Shown piece after piece: positions 25,456-36,518 of a stretch of DNA of 64,000 bases (position 1 is its first letter; each line of letters opens with the position of its first letter). Made by a program: the position numbers and the translations under genes. The stretch lies in assembly GCA_937897325.1 (NCBI GenBank), contig CALCOY010000021.1, forward strand, positions 62,001-126,000, given 5' to 3'. A model generated the notes under the pieces. It made no database searches. It was not told where the DNA came from and saw only the letters and a program-made list of their open reading frames with translations. The DNA is from an uncultured Shimia sp. GTDB lineage: Bacteria > Pseudomonadota > Alphaproteobacteria > Rhodobacterales > Rhodobacteraceae.

Positions 25456-26124
25456 TCAGGCGGTCGGCAAAATCACGATTTCAACCCGACGATTTTGCTG
25501 CTTACCCTGCGGTGTCAAATTGCTCGCGATGGGTTGCGTTTCACCACGGCCAAATGCCTGAATGCGTACCGGGCTCACGCCACTAGCCTGCAACTGGCTC
25601 GCGACTGCAGCCGCCCGCCGCTCACTCAAATCCTGATTGTAGCCCGCGTCACCGTCGCTGTCGGTGTGACCGACGATCTGAATGTTCGATTGTGGATAGC
25701 GCTGCAGATTGACAGCCAGAGCGTTCAGATCCGCCCGAAGGTCAGGTCGAAGTGATGCGCTATCTGTCGCAAAGAGTATGTCCTGCGGCAGCGTCACGAT
25801 AAGTCGGTCGCCGGTGTTCTGAATCAGGAAGTTTTCATTGCCCAATTCGCGACGCAGATCCGCCTCTTGCTGGTCGAGGCTGTATCCGACACCTGCACCA
25901 ACAGCACCACCAACAGCAGCACCGATCAATGCACCTTCGACACGGTCATCGTCCCGGCCTACAGCGCCGACGAGCGCGCCCAAACCAGCCCCGATGGCCG
26001 CGCCGCGGTTGCGGTTAGCATTGGGGTTGTTTGGATCGCCACCCAAAGTGCCCGGATCCGTGCAGGCCGTCATGCCCATGGCCGCAACAAGGAAAAGGAT
26101 TAGAGAATTCTTGGTCAGGATCAT
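25456..26124 (-). CDS. OmpA-family lipoprotein with glycine-zipper region
   Basis: 222 residues. The N-terminus is a lipoprotein signal with the lipobox MTAC (lipidated Cys at about residue 21). Residues about 40-80 form a glycine-zipper segment (AAIGAGLGALVGAVG, then ALIGAAVGGAVGAGVGY). Residues about 105-222 are an OmpA peptidoglycan-binding domain with IVGHTDSDGDAGYNQDLSERR and NRRVEIVI. It should sit in the outer membrane and bind peptidoglycan, like YiaD/YfiB-type proteins. It is a single gene followed by a hairpin terminator. Confidence 0.9.
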   Translation of the reverse strand: MILTKNSLILFLVAAMGMTACTDPGTLGGDPNNPNANRNRGAAIGAGLGALVGAVGRDDDRVEGALIGAAVGGAVGAGVGYSLDQQEADLRRELGNENFLIQNTGDRLIVTLPQDILFATDSASLRPDLRADLNALAVNLQRYPQSNIQIVGHTDSDGDAGYNQDLSERRAAAVASQLQASGVSPVRIQAFGRGETQPIASNLTPQGKQQNRRVEIVILPTA

Positions 26125-26248
26125 ATCTGTACTGCCTTATATCAGGCCCCGTTCGGGCAGGGCGCATTGCTATTACGCCCATATAACGAGGAACGATCCC
26201 GGCAAAAACAACCACCTCAGTCACTTCGGCGTCATCCCGCCGAGAGAA

Positions 26249-27097
26249 TCATGCCTCCGCCCGAGCGGATTCGTAAGCCAAAAGCGCGCGTTTGACAGGC
26301 AAGCCCCAATGATATCCACCCAAACCACCCGTCTTGCGCAAGGCCCGGTGACAGGGAATGAGCCAGCTCACAGGGTTGCGCCCAACAGCTGTTCCGACTG
26401 CGCGCACCGCTCGTGGGCTGCCGATGCTTTCGGCAATCTCAGAATAGGTCGTGACGTGACCCGACGGAATCTGCAGTAGCGCCTCCCATACCTTGATCTG
26501 AAACGGCGCTCCGATCAGGAACAAAGGCGCCTGATTCAGTTCGGCCTCCTTCGCACCAAACGCCGCCAGGACCCAAGGCCGCAAACGCATCGGATCTTCG
26601 ACAAATTCGGCGTCGGGCCAGCGGTTGACCAGATCCTCCATCGTTTCGGCCTCGCCCATTTCGGCGGAAAAGCCCAATCCGCAGATCCCCTTTCCAGTTC
26701 CCATGACCAATGCGGGACCGAAAGGACTTTCAAACCAGCCCCAGAAAATAGTCAGGCCCGCGCCGCCCTTTGCGTAATCACCTGGACTCATCGCTTCCCA
26801 TCTCAGAAAAAGATCATGGAGCCTGCCAGATCCGCTCAGGCCCGAGCCGTGGGCGGTGTCCAGTGTGGTGAAGCGCTCATTTAGCAGCGCCTTGGCATGG
26901 CCCAGTGTGAGATATTGCTGGTAACGTTTGGGTGAGACGCCCACCCACCGCGAAAAGACGCGTTGGAAGTGCGCCGGGCTCATGTCCATCTCAGCCGCCA
27001 AGACCTCAAGTGAGAGCGGCTCATCGGCGCCATCGATAAGATCAATCGCCCGCCGCATAACGTTGAAATGGTATCTGGTATCATCTGTCTGCATCAT
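26249..27097 (-). CDS. Ada-like AraC / methylated-DNA-protein-cysteine methyltransferase
   Basis: 282 residues. The N-terminal 100 residues are an AraC-type helix-turn-helix domain (LAAEMDMSPAHFQRVFSRWVG). The C-terminal half is an O6-methylguanine-DNA methyltransferase with the acceptor cysteine at about residue 249 in the PCHR motif and the DNA-binding helix PRAVRAVGTAVGRNP. The Ada N-terminal zinc domain that senses methylphosphotriesters is absent, so this is the two-domain form: it can repair O6-methylguanine, but its regulatory switch would differ from E. coli Ada. Confidence 0.9.
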   Translation of the reverse strand: MMQTDDTRYHFNVMRRAIDLIDGADEPLSLEVLAAEMDMSPAHFQRVFSRWVGVSPKRYQQYLTLGHAKALLNERFTTLDTAHGSGLSGSGRLHDLFLRWEAMSPGDYAKGGAGLTIFWGWFESPFGPALVMGTGKGICGLGFSAEMGEAETMEDLVNRWPDAEFVEDPMRLRPWVLAAFGAKEAELNQAPLFLIGAPFQIKVWEALLQIPSGHVTTYSEIAESIGSPRAVRAVGTAVGRNPVSWLIPCHRALRKTGGLGGYHWGLPVKRALLAYESARAEA

Positions 27098-27183
27098 GCG
27101 CCGAACCTAAGCCAGCCGGATGTATGGCGCGACCCGAAACCTGCGCTTTGCAGAGAGAGAAATCGAGGGATTGGCGGAGCGCC

Positions 27184-27903
27184 CTAGCCGGCCTTTTTGC
27201 GCCTGATCGGCTTTGATGTACGCCTCGCCTGCCGAGCTATACGGTCTTCCATCAACAAAACGCGCGCTTCTCCCTCATTCAGGATCGGACGGCAGGCGCT
27301 GGTTGCTGCAACGCACAGTTTTTTCGCAAGGCCAGTCGGCAGATCAAGCTGCACGTCTCCGACATCGCTCGGAAGGGTCGTGCCCATCCAGGACCCTTCG
27401 ACCGAAGCGAGGTGATGTTCGATCAATGTAATGCGGGTGTAGGTTACAAAGCCTGCCCATTGCTGACGGAACCCCATCATACTGGCAGGGATCAATACCT
27501 CTTGAGAGCCGTGGTAGAGTTCGGCGCGAGTGGATGTGTATTGGATCAGTTGATTGGGTGACAGAACTACATCGTGGATCGGTAAGCCGCCGCCCAGCGA
27601 TCCGGCTGCGATCCGCACCGGCATTACCGCAAGACGCTCATGCGGATCCGCAGGGCAAAGACGCATGCGGTCAAGCCACAGTATCGGCTGAAAGCCAGCG
27701 TCACGCGTCAGAACCTCGTCCTGAGAGTCAAGCCATTCGACCGGGATTTCACCGTTCCGCGTCACGATCATTGTGCCTGGCCCCAAACCTGAAGGCGCCG
27801 AAGATGAACCGTCATCCTCCATGAACTCTGGAACTTGGTCTTTCATCGGCACCATCAGAACTTGCACATCACTCGAGCGATGAAACGGCCAAATAGTCAC
27901 CAT
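27184..27903 (-). CDS. Hint-fold (Hedgehog/intein type) protein with lost catalytic residues
   Basis: 239 residues. Residues about 39-185 follow the Hint_2 pattern of roseobacters: PGTMIVTRNGEIPVEWL, then DEVLTRDAGFQPILWLDR and a DVVLSPNQLIQ strand. In the usual pattern a Cys opens the domain (CFxPGT) and a His follows SPQ. Here these positions are Gly39 and Gln118, so self-cleavage is not expected. It lacks the RTX or secretion domain often fused to Hint_2. The function is unknown; it may be a structural or binding remnant. It is divergent from nth, about 90 bases away. Confidence 0.75.
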   Translation of the reverse strand: MVTIWPFHRSSDVQVLMVPMKDQVPEFMEDDGSSSAPSGLGPGTMIVTRNGEIPVEWLDSQDEVLTRDAGFQPILWLDRMRLCPADPHERLAVMPVRIAAGSLGGGLPIHDVVLSPNQLIQYTSTRAELYHGSQEVLIPASMMGFRQQWAGFVTYTRITLIEHHLASVEGSWMGTTLPSDVGDVQLDLPTGLAKKLCVAATSACRPILNEGEARVLLMEDRIARQARRTSKPIRRKKAG

Positions 27904-27994
27904 TCTCTTTCCGTGGCCGTCGAAAACCGTTCAGATTTTAATGAGATTTCAGACGTCGCTTGCCCACCTCCGCGAAACCCAGCATATGGTCGCC

Positions 27995-28639
27995 ATGGCA
28001 AAGCAGCTTGACTACCATACGATCCGCGAAATCTTCACGCGATTTCATGCCGCCGACCCCGAACCCGAAGGGGAACTGGAACATGTCAATGCCTACACCC
28101 TTGTCGTCGCGGTTGCCCTGTCCGCACAGGCCACGGATGTGGGCGTGAACAAGGCAACGCGCGCCCTTTTCAAGATCGCGGACACCCCACAAAAGATGCT
28201 GGATCTGGGAGAAGGTGGCCTGATAGAACATATCAAAAGCATCGGTCTTTACCGAAACAAGGCCAAGAACGTCATAAAGCTCAGCAGGATAATTGTCGAG
28301 GAGTACGGCGGTGAGGTTCCCAATTCCCGCGCAGCCCTTCAGTCGTTGCCGGGTGTCGGTCGCAAGACCGCAAATGTCGTTCTGAACATGTGGTGGCGTC
28401 AGCCCGCACAGGCCGTCGATACGCATATCTTTCGTCTGGGCAACCGAACCGGCATCGCACCGGGCAAAACCGTTGATGCGGTCGAGCGCGCCATCGAAGA
28501 TCACATTCCTGCCGATTTTCAACTGCATGCGCATCACTGGATGATCCTGCATGGGCGTTATCACTGCAAAGCCCGCAAGCCTCTTTGTCCCACTTGCATT
28601 ATCGAAGATCTCTGCCCGTTTGAGGAAAAAACCCAATGA
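27995..28639 (+). CDS. nth: endonuclease III
   Basis: 214 residues when started at the ATG at 27995 (MAKQLDYHTIREIF), the family's normal length; the frame is open to 27941 and an ATG at 27986 is another option. It is a DNA glycosylase/AP lyase for oxidised pyrimidines. The helix-hairpin-helix with the catalytic lysine is LPGVGRKTANVVLN, the catalytic aspartate lies in AVDTHIFR, and the [4Fe-4S] motif Cys-X6-Cys-X2-Cys-X5-Cys is at the C-terminus. The stop overlaps the adenosine kinase ATG by four bases. Confidence 0.93.
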   Translation: MAKQLDYHTIREIFTRFHAADPEPEGELEHVNAYTLVVAVALSAQATDVGVNKATRALFKIADTPQKMLDLGEGGLIEHIKSIGLYRNKAKNVIKLSRIIVEEYGGEVPNSRAALQSLPGVGRKTANVVLNMWWRQPAQAVDTHIFRLGNRTGIAPGKTVDAVERAIEDHIPADFQLHAHHWMILHGRYHCKARKPLCPTCIIEDLCPFEEKTQ

Positions 28640-29625
28640 CACAATACGAAGTGGTCGGCATCGGCAACGCCGTCGTCGACGTAATCAGTCATGCCGATGA
28701 CAGTTTTCTGGACATCATGGGCATCGAAAAAGGCATCATGCAACTGGTCGAGCGTGAACGGGCCGAGGTGCTTTATGCGGCCATGAACGACCGCACCCAG
28801 ACACCGGGCGGATCGGTCGCCAACACGATTGCGGGGATCGGCGCCTTGGGTCTGCCAACCGCATTTATCGGTCGTGTCCACGACGATGCCTTAGGCCACT
28901 TTTATGCGAAATCGATGCAGGACGGTGGCACTGACTTCGTCAACGAACCCGTAGCGGGCGGAGATCTGCCGACCTCGCGTTCGATGATCTTTGTCTCGCC
29001 CGATGGTGAGCGGTCGATGAACACGTTTCTGGGCATTTCGACCGATCTGGGCCCGAGCGATGTGCCTGAAGCTGTGGCGCAGGCTGCGCGCATTATGTTT
29101 CTGGAGGGCTACCTGTTTGACAAGGACGCCGGGAAAGAAGCGTTTCTGCAAGCCTCACGCCTGACGCGGGCCGCGGGCGGGATGGCAGGCATCGCCATTT
29201 CGGATCCGTTTTGCGTGGAACGCCACCGAGCAGACTTCCTGCGCATGATCGGGGATGAACTGGACTATGTCATCGGCAACGAGGCCGAGATCAGATCGCT
29301 TTTTGAAACCGAAGACACAGAGCTTGCGATCAGCCAGACAGCTGAGATGTGCCCTATTGTCGTCTGTACGCGATCTGGTGACGGATGCAGCCTTATCCGC
29401 GAAGGCCAGCGCGTCGACGTGCCTGTCACACATGTTGTCCCGGTCGATGCTACCGGCGCCGGTGATCAATTCGCGGCGGGCTTTCTTTATGGGCTTGCAA
29501 CAGGTCGCGATCTGGAGATCTGCGGGCGCATGGGTCATATCTGCGCGGGCGAAGTGATCAGCCATGTGGGCCCACGCCCACAGACCGATATCGCTGCGCT
29601 CTTCAAGAATGCAGGCCTTGCCTGA
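28636..29625 (+). CDS. PfkB-family adenosine kinase
   Basis: 329 residues, overlapping nth by four bases. PfkB motifs are visible: GIGNAVVDVISHADDSFL at the start, GGSVANTIAGIGALG (substrate glycines), and DATGAGDQFAAGFLYG with the catalytic aspartate. The length and GNAVVD start match the proteobacterial group annotated as adenosine kinase, which makes AMP from adenosine; ribokinase-like activity on another nucleoside or sugar cannot be excluded. The next gene overlaps by one base, so nth, this gene and the acetyltransferase form one unit. Confidence 0.85.
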   Translation: MTQYEVVGIGNAVVDVISHADDSFLDIMGIEKGIMQLVERERAEVLYAAMNDRTQTPGGSVANTIAGIGALGLPTAFIGRVHDDALGHFYAKSMQDGGTDFVNEPVAGGDLPTSRSMIFVSPDGERSMNTFLGISTDLGPSDVPEAVAQAARIMFLEGYLFDKDAGKEAFLQASRLTRAAGGMAGIAISDPFCVERHRADFLRMIGDELDYVIGNEAEIRSLFETEDTELAISQTAEMCPIVVCTRSGDGCSLIREGQRVDVPVTHVVPVDATGAGDQFAAGFLYGLATGRDLEICGRMGHICAGEVISHVGPRPQTDIAALFKNAGLA

Positions 29626-30236
29626 TGCTGGGCGATGGCTATCACGACGTGCCCGACGGCAAGCTCGCGGTGGCTGTCACGCATCTGCAAATGCATAAAC
29701 CGGCTCCTTTGCGCGGGGTCCCATTGCCCAAAGGATTGCAGTTCGAGACGCTTTGGAAAGACGTGGCCGAATATCGTGACCTTTTTAGACGGATCGGGGC
29801 GGACTGGCTTTGGTTCGGGCGGCTGAGACTGCCGGAACCGGAACTTGCGCGGATCATCACGGATCCCAAGGTGCAGCTTTACACGCTGATCAAGCATGAT
29901 CGCCCCGAAGCATTGCTTGAGTTGGATTTTCGCAAAGATGGTGAATGCGAATTGGCCTATTTCGGGCTGACATCCGCGCTGATCGGATCGGGTGCGGGGG
30001 CGTATCTGATGGATCGCGCGATCGAGATCGCCTGGTTGGAAGAAATCACACGTTTTCACGTGCACACTTGCACGATCGACAGCCCTCAGGCCCTGCCCTT
30101 CTATATCCGCTCGGGCTTTGTTCCCTACAAGCGCCAGATCGAGATCGCTGACGACCCGCGATGCATAGGCCTGTTTCCCGCCGATGTTGCGGCACATGTT
30201 CCCATGATAAGACTTCAGAACAACGCCAACGATTGA
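29625..30236 (+). CDS. GNAT-family N-acetyltransferase
   Basis: 203 residues, start overlapping the kinase stop by one base (TGATG). The acetyl-CoA-binding region is LTSALIGSGAGAYLMDRAIEIAW, followed by VHTCTIDSPQALPFYIRSGFVPY, both standard GNAT motifs A and B. The N-terminal 80 residues are a family-specific extension. The acceptor substrate is not known. It is the last gene of the nth operon and is followed by decayed mobile-element DNA. Confidence 0.82.
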   Translation: MLGDGYHDVPDGKLAVAVTHLQMHKPAPLRGVPLPKGLQFETLWKDVAEYRDLFRRIGADWLWFGRLRLPEPELARIITDPKVQLYTLIKHDRPEALLELDFRKDGECELAYFGLTSALIGSGAGAYLMDRAIEIAWLEEITRFHVHTCTIDSPQALPFYIRSGFVPYKRQIEIADDPRCIGLFPADVAAHVPMIRLQNNAND

Positions 30237-31199
30237 TAAAATGTGGGACGAAGAGCTTGCTAAGGGTGCGCACCTACCAACGTAAAGATAGCGAGTCTGA
30301 GCTTATCTGCCCGGGGCAAGATGTCATCTGAAACACGGCCTCGTGAATGAACCGGACGAGCGGGTAAGGTCGGTTTCCGCCATCTGGAGTTTCATTCGTG
30401 AGGGGTCGCTTGACGGGATCCGGTACCAGGCCCATGACCTATTGATTTCCGATTTAGGGCGTGATTCAAGGCAGACGGCCGCAGCTTCTAAAAAGACATC
30501 TCTCTTGCCGCAACGGTTTCCTTTCACGGCCATGTCCTCCGCAATCTGCCCGGTTCTTCGCTACTCGGTATGTCGGCGCGCTTGCCGGCGTCCCGCTCTG
30601 CCCGCTTGATCCAGGTATGGATCGTAGCGACACAGGACGCGAACTCGCGTGCAAGCTCCTCAACACTCGGACCGGTCCTGCGCAATTCGACGATCTGCTC
30701 CCGGAAAGCCGCCGGAGACGGGTTTCTTATTCGTGGCTTGTGCGTGGCATATGAACACCTTTCCACTTCAGTCAAAGGCCGTCCAAGAAACGAGGGGAGC
30801 TCCAAACTGAGGACAGGAACCGACTATCAGCCGATACCTGGATGGGTCTCTTTCAAGAAAAGGATTTATTCGCGATCGAGGGCGATCGCACCGCACCACG
30901 GGCCAAGGCAATTGACCGAGCGCTCCACAGCCCAAGCGAGCGTCAGCAAAACTTCCTCCGGCGTAGAGCATGGCCTGAAAACCGGGCCGGAATGGACATG
31001 ATAGTATTGTCACATCTGATATCGTTTTCAATGCGTTGCAGCATCTGGTCTGCATCAAAGCTCTGACATCCGTTCACAACATACATCAGATCTCATTCAT
31101 CCGTCTGAAGATATGCATCCATCATGCCCCTACACATGCAACCGAGTGCCGATGCCTGAACCGGGATCATGACGGCGATCGGAGCTGCCAGGTATCGCA
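30237..31199. other. 963-base region without an intact gene
   Basis: Between the GNAT gene and rppH no intact coding sequence is convincing. 30440-30805 holds the IS3-type transposase remnant. 30806-31199 has only short shadow frames, and I see no RNA gene or clear terminator. The region looks like the scar of an old insertion. Confidence 0.6.
30440..30805 (-). pseudogene. decayed IS3-family transposase orfA
   Basis: The minus strand encodes a recognisable OrfA helix-turn-helix (FREQIVELRRTGPSVEELAREF, then IHTWIKRAERDAGKRAD), as in IS3-group elements. After the SEE-PGRLRR segment the frame is broken. The expected continuation appears in other frames (LRQER, then KRDVFLEAAAV, resembling the usual ERDILSKAAAWFARE end), so at least two frameshifts separate the pieces. 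No OrfB with the DDE motif follows, and no terminal inverted repeats were found. The insertion is therefore old and inactive. Confidence 0.7.
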
Positions 31200-31682
31200 T
31201 CACAAATGCTCTCTGAAGCGTTCCAGCACCTTCTCGTAGACCGCTCGTTTGAATGGCACGATGCTTTCCACCAAATCGTCAGCAGGCAACCAACGCCAAG
31301 CCGAAAACTCTGGGTGTTCGGTCTTGATATCAACCTGATCGTCCGCGCCCTTGAAACGCATCAGGAACCACTTCTGTTCTTGCCCGCGATATCGGCCTTT
31401 CCAAAGCTGCGGGACAAGATCGGCGGGAAGGTCGTAGGGAATCCAGTCTTCCGTTTCGGCAATGATGTCGACCAGATCGGCTTCGACACCTGTCTCTTCC
31501 AACAATTCGCGGAGGGCTGCGTCCTGCGGCACCTCACCCTCGTCGACGCCCCCCTGCGGCATCTGCCAGGCGGCCTGAAACCGGTCGAGACGCTGACCGA
31601 CAAATACATCACTTTCCGCATTGATCAGCATCACGCCGACACAAGGACGATAGGGCAGTTTTGCAATGTCTTCCGGGCTCAT
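31200..31682 (-). CDS. rppH: RNA pyrophosphohydrolase (Nudix)
   Basis: 160 residues from the ATG at 31682, which has AAGGAG about eight bases upstream; the frame runs on to 31772 but without such a site. It removes pyrophosphate from the 5' end of transcripts, starting RNA decay. Seen are [21 protein letters not shown], the substrate-binding [12 protein letters not shown] and the Nudix box [15 protein letters not shown], all typical of RppH. In many roseobacters rppH sits next to ctpA and gpmI; here it is about 10 kb away. Confidence 0.92.
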   Translation of the reverse strand: MSPEDIAKLPYRPCVGVMLINAESDVFVGQRLDRFQAAWQMPQGGVDEGEVPQDAALRELLEETGVEADLVDIIAETEDWIPYDLPADLVPQLWKGRYRGQEQKWFLMRFKGADDQVDIKTEHPEFSAWRWLPADDLVESIVPFKRAVYEKVLERFREHL

Positions 31683-31735
31683 GATTGGTCTCCTTTCAGT
31701 TGTCCATAGCGTGACTGACGCCGCGTTGCACGTGA

Positions 31736-33814
<2,079 letters not shown>

Positions 33815-34102
33815 CCGGGGTTTTGACGGCGGGTTGACCTTTTGACGTAGGGTGAAAGTCCCAACCAGCGGGTTTTTGCCGTGTAATGGGGCGCAAAGGG
33901 CCAAAACTTCAGAGCCTTTGAGCCAAAAACGCTCCAATAGCTTGTTTTCAAAATGGAAAATAGGCCTCTGGGGCCTGCTTCGCCGTTTCGCAGCCCTGAA
34001 CGATTGAGGCAAGCATCCTGATATTATCCATAAGCTGCCCTGATTGTGCCCAGATTGGTTGGAATAAAACATCAAGACTAAGACGTACTGAAAGGGTCGT
34101 GA
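33815..34102. other. 288-base intergenic region
   Basis: The DNA between fadH and the LysR-type gene shows no ORF, RNA gene or convincing terminator. Confidence 0.4.
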
Positions 34103-35008
34103 ATGGATCGCCTGACGGAAATGGAAGCCTTCGCGACGGTTGTCGACCAAGGTGGCTTCACGGATGCTGCCAAGAAGATGGGGATATCTAAATCCGCTGT
34201 CTCCAAACACGTCTCTTCATTGGAAGCGCGTCTTGGCGCACGTCTGTTAAACCGGACGACGCGCCGTGTGTCCCCGACTGAGATCGGCCTGGCTTATTAT
34301 GACCGTGCGCGTCGCGTTTTGAATGACGCGGGCGAAGCGGATGCGCTTGTCACGTCGATGCAATCTGCGCCGTCTGGCCTGCTGCGTATCAGCGTTGCAA
34401 CAGACTTCGGCGTCAACCATCTGTCACCGGTCTTGTCTCAGTTTCTGGCGGACTTCCCGGACATTACGGTCAACATGGTGCTGAACAATCGCTATGTTGA
34501 ATTGATCTCGGAAGGGTTCGACATGGCCATTCGGATTGGTGAGCTTGAGGACAGCACGTTGCGTGCCCGCAAGTTGACCGAAACCAACAAGCGGATGATC
34601 GCAAGCCCTGCCTATTTCGCCAAGCACGGGCAACCCGAGAAGATCGACGATCTGAATGAACATAAGCTTCTGCACTATTCCAGCCACTCTTCGGGAAATG
34701 TCTGGAAGCTGACGGCACCCTCTGGCGAAAAACGCCAGGTGCGTACGGCCGGTTGGTTGTCCGTGAACGACGGACAATCGTTGCTGAATGCAGCTATCTC
34801 GGGTCTTGGCATCGCGTATCTGCCAAGCTTTCTTTACGCCGACGCGATGGAGCGCGGTCTGGTCGTGGATGCTATCCCCGATCTACCTGTCGAAACGCAA
34901 GGTATCTATGCTGTCTACCCGCCGGGCCGCTTCACGCAGCCCAAAGTGCGCGCATTCATCGACTTCCTTGTCCATGCATTCGCCGACAAGGGACCTTCTG
35001 ACTGGTAA
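34103..35008 (+). CDS. LysR-family transcriptional regulator
   Basis: 301 residues, the normal LysR length. The N-terminal helix-turn-helix is clear (MEAFATVVDQGGFTDAAKKM, then GISKSAVSKHVSSLEARLGA, RLLNRTTRRVSPTEIG). The effector-binding domain (about 90-295) has DFGVNHLSPVLSQFLADFPDI. It belongs to the DsdC/AaeR-like group by pattern (MDRLTEMEAF), but neither target nor ligand can be assigned; no divergent partner gene lies upstream. It converges on the OmpA-like gene with two bases between stops. Confidence 0.88.
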   Translation: MDRLTEMEAFATVVDQGGFTDAAKKMGISKSAVSKHVSSLEARLGARLLNRTTRRVSPTEIGLAYYDRARRVLNDAGEADALVTSMQSAPSGLLRISVATDFGVNHLSPVLSQFLADFPDITVNMVLNNRYVELISEGFDMAIRIGELEDSTLRARKLTETNKRMIASPAYFAKHGQPEKIDDLNEHKLLHYSSHSSGNVWKLTAPSGEKRQVRTAGWLSVNDGQSLLNAAISGLGIAYLPSFLYADAMERGLVVDAIPDLPVETQGIYAVYPPGRFTQPKVRAFIDFLVHAFADKGPSDW

Positions 35009-35010
35009 GA

Positions 35011-35955
35011 TCACTCATCGTCAGCCAGTATCACCGCCTCGACCCGCCGGTTGGCCTCACGTCCGTCCGGCGTCAGGTTTGAAGCGCGTGGCGCAAGATA
35101 CCCCATACCGCCAACCTCGATCTGCCTTGGATCGACGTCGTAGCGGTCGACCATCCGCTGTCTGACCGCCGCCGCGCGGCGGCGTGAAATGTCGATGTTT
35201 GCCTCCAGACGGCCAATCGAATCTGTATGGCCAACCAGTGCAATCCGAAGTGTTGGGCGGTCTTTCAGCACATCAGCAAGGGCCGAGAGTTGGGAGCTTT
35301 CGCTGTCAGCCAGCCTTACGGCACCAACGGCGAAGTCGAGACCCTCGAGAACAACATGTCCTTTCGAAAGGAGCCGCGCCCCCAGGGACGCATCTTCGCC
35401 CGGTATCGGTTCGGTTGGTGAAGACTCATCCGCTTCGGCGACACGCGGCTGCGCCGCGATCTTGCCGGCATGAATAATCTGCAGATGCGCCGCCGTTGCA
35501 GACGCGCTGGACAGAACCGTCACGATTTCTTTCGGAGCACCCCGCTCTCCCAGCGTGGCTGTGAGGTATCGGTAAGATCGGATATTCACGAACATCGCCG
35601 GGGCCGGAAGCGTTTCAACCTCGAATCGGAAATCAAAGCCGCCGCAGGTCGTTTGATCGCAGTCCAGTATGATTTCAAACCCGTCCTCGATCAATTGACG
35701 ACGCAAGGGGGCGAGAACCTGAAGCGACGTCAGACCAGGGGAATCGATGCGCCACGCGGTGCGCCGCACCTCCCCTTCAACCATAACCCCGGTTAGATAA
35801 CCGCCATCAAGAAAAGGGCTTGTCGGCGCAATGTAGCTGTCAAACACACTGTCCCGCGCTGCTGTCTGCGCAGCATTGGGCGGCAGCGTCAGATCGAGCG
35901 CTGCGACCTGACTGGCCCATAAGACCAATAGCGAAAGAAGGCCATCGGCCCTCAT
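35011..35955 (-). CDS. OmpA-domain periplasmic/outer-membrane protein
   Basis: 314 residues. The N-terminus is a signal peptide (LLSLLVLWASQVAA). Residues about 30-150 form a domain of unknown function with a conserved-looking DCDQTTCGGFDFRFEVE cysteine pair that may form a disulfide. Residues about 195-310 are an OmpA-like peptidoglycan-binding domain (ALVGHTDSIGRLEANIDISR, ending ANRRVEAVI). It should link the envelope to peptidoglycan. It is last in a minus-strand run with the AhpD-like, GNAT and cinA genes; it overlaps the AhpD-like gene by four bases. Confidence 0.87.
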   Translation of the reverse strand: MRADGLLSLLVLWASQVAALDLTLPPNAAQTAARDSVFDSYIAPTSPFLDGGYLTGVMVEGEVRRTAWRIDSPGLTSLQVLAPLRRQLIEDGFEIILDCDQTTCGGFDFRFEVETLPAPAMFVNIRSYRYLTATLGERGAPKEIVTVLSSASATAAHLQIIHAGKIAAQPRVAEADESSPTEPIPGEDASLGARLLSKGHVVLEGLDFAVGAVRLADSESSQLSALADVLKDRPTLRIALVGHTDSIGRLEANIDISRRRAAAVRQRMVDRYDVDPRQIEVGGMGYLAPRASNLTPDGREANRRVEAVILADDE

Positions 35956-36518
35956 CTGGCCTGCGCATGATATTCAGCGTTGGGCAACATGGCCGAAGCG
36001 CTTGCCACCCTATTGGACATATTGAAGAAGGCCGCGACACTAATAATGTCCCATACATCGCGATCCGAGAAACCAACATCCCGGAGGGATTGGCGATCGA
36101 CCTCTTCCACCCTGTGACTGGCTAAGGTGATCTGTTCGGCGAATAACAGCATCGCGTGTTGCTTCGGTGTCAGATCGGCGACGCGCCAGTTCATCACCAT
36201 CTGTTCGCCCAAAACCGGATCGCCCGAGAGGGCTCGAACGGCCGCTCCGTGGGCAGTTAAGCAATAGTAACACTTGTTGATAGATGACACGGCGACCGCG
36301 ATCATCTCGCGTTCCAACTTGGTAAGAGAGCTTTGGCCCAGCATCAGTTCATTGTACATCGCTGTGAAAGTGTTCAGCTTCTCAATGTCGAAGGCGTAGG
36401 CCTTCAGAACATTCGGGATCATGCCCAGTTTTTCAGTGCAGATGTCGAAGTACTTCTGCGTGTCGTGCGGCAGCGGGTCGACCATCGGCAGGTCTAGGGC
36501 GGTGGGCTGATCTGTCAT
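35952..36518 (-). CDS. AhpD-like peroxidase-related protein
   Basis: 188 residues of the carboxymuconolactone decarboxylase/AhpD fold. The redox motif is KCYYCLTAHGAAVRALSGD (Cys-X2-Cys with a histidine three residues on), as in the uncharacterised peroxidase-related family. It probably reduces peroxides or disulfides in the cytoplasm; the electron donor is unknown. Overlaps with both neighbours (ATGA type) show it is part of an operon with the GNAT and OmpA-like genes. Confidence 0.85.
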   Translation of the reverse strand: MTDQPTALDLPMVDPLPHDTQKYFDICTEKLGMIPNVLKAYAFDIEKLNTFTAMYNELMLGQSSLTKLEREMIAVAVSSINKCYYCLTAHGAAVRALSGDPVLGEQMVMNWRVADLTPKQHAMLLFAEQITLASHRVEEVDRQSLRDVGFSDRDVWDIISVAAFFNMSNRVASASAMLPNAEYHAQAR

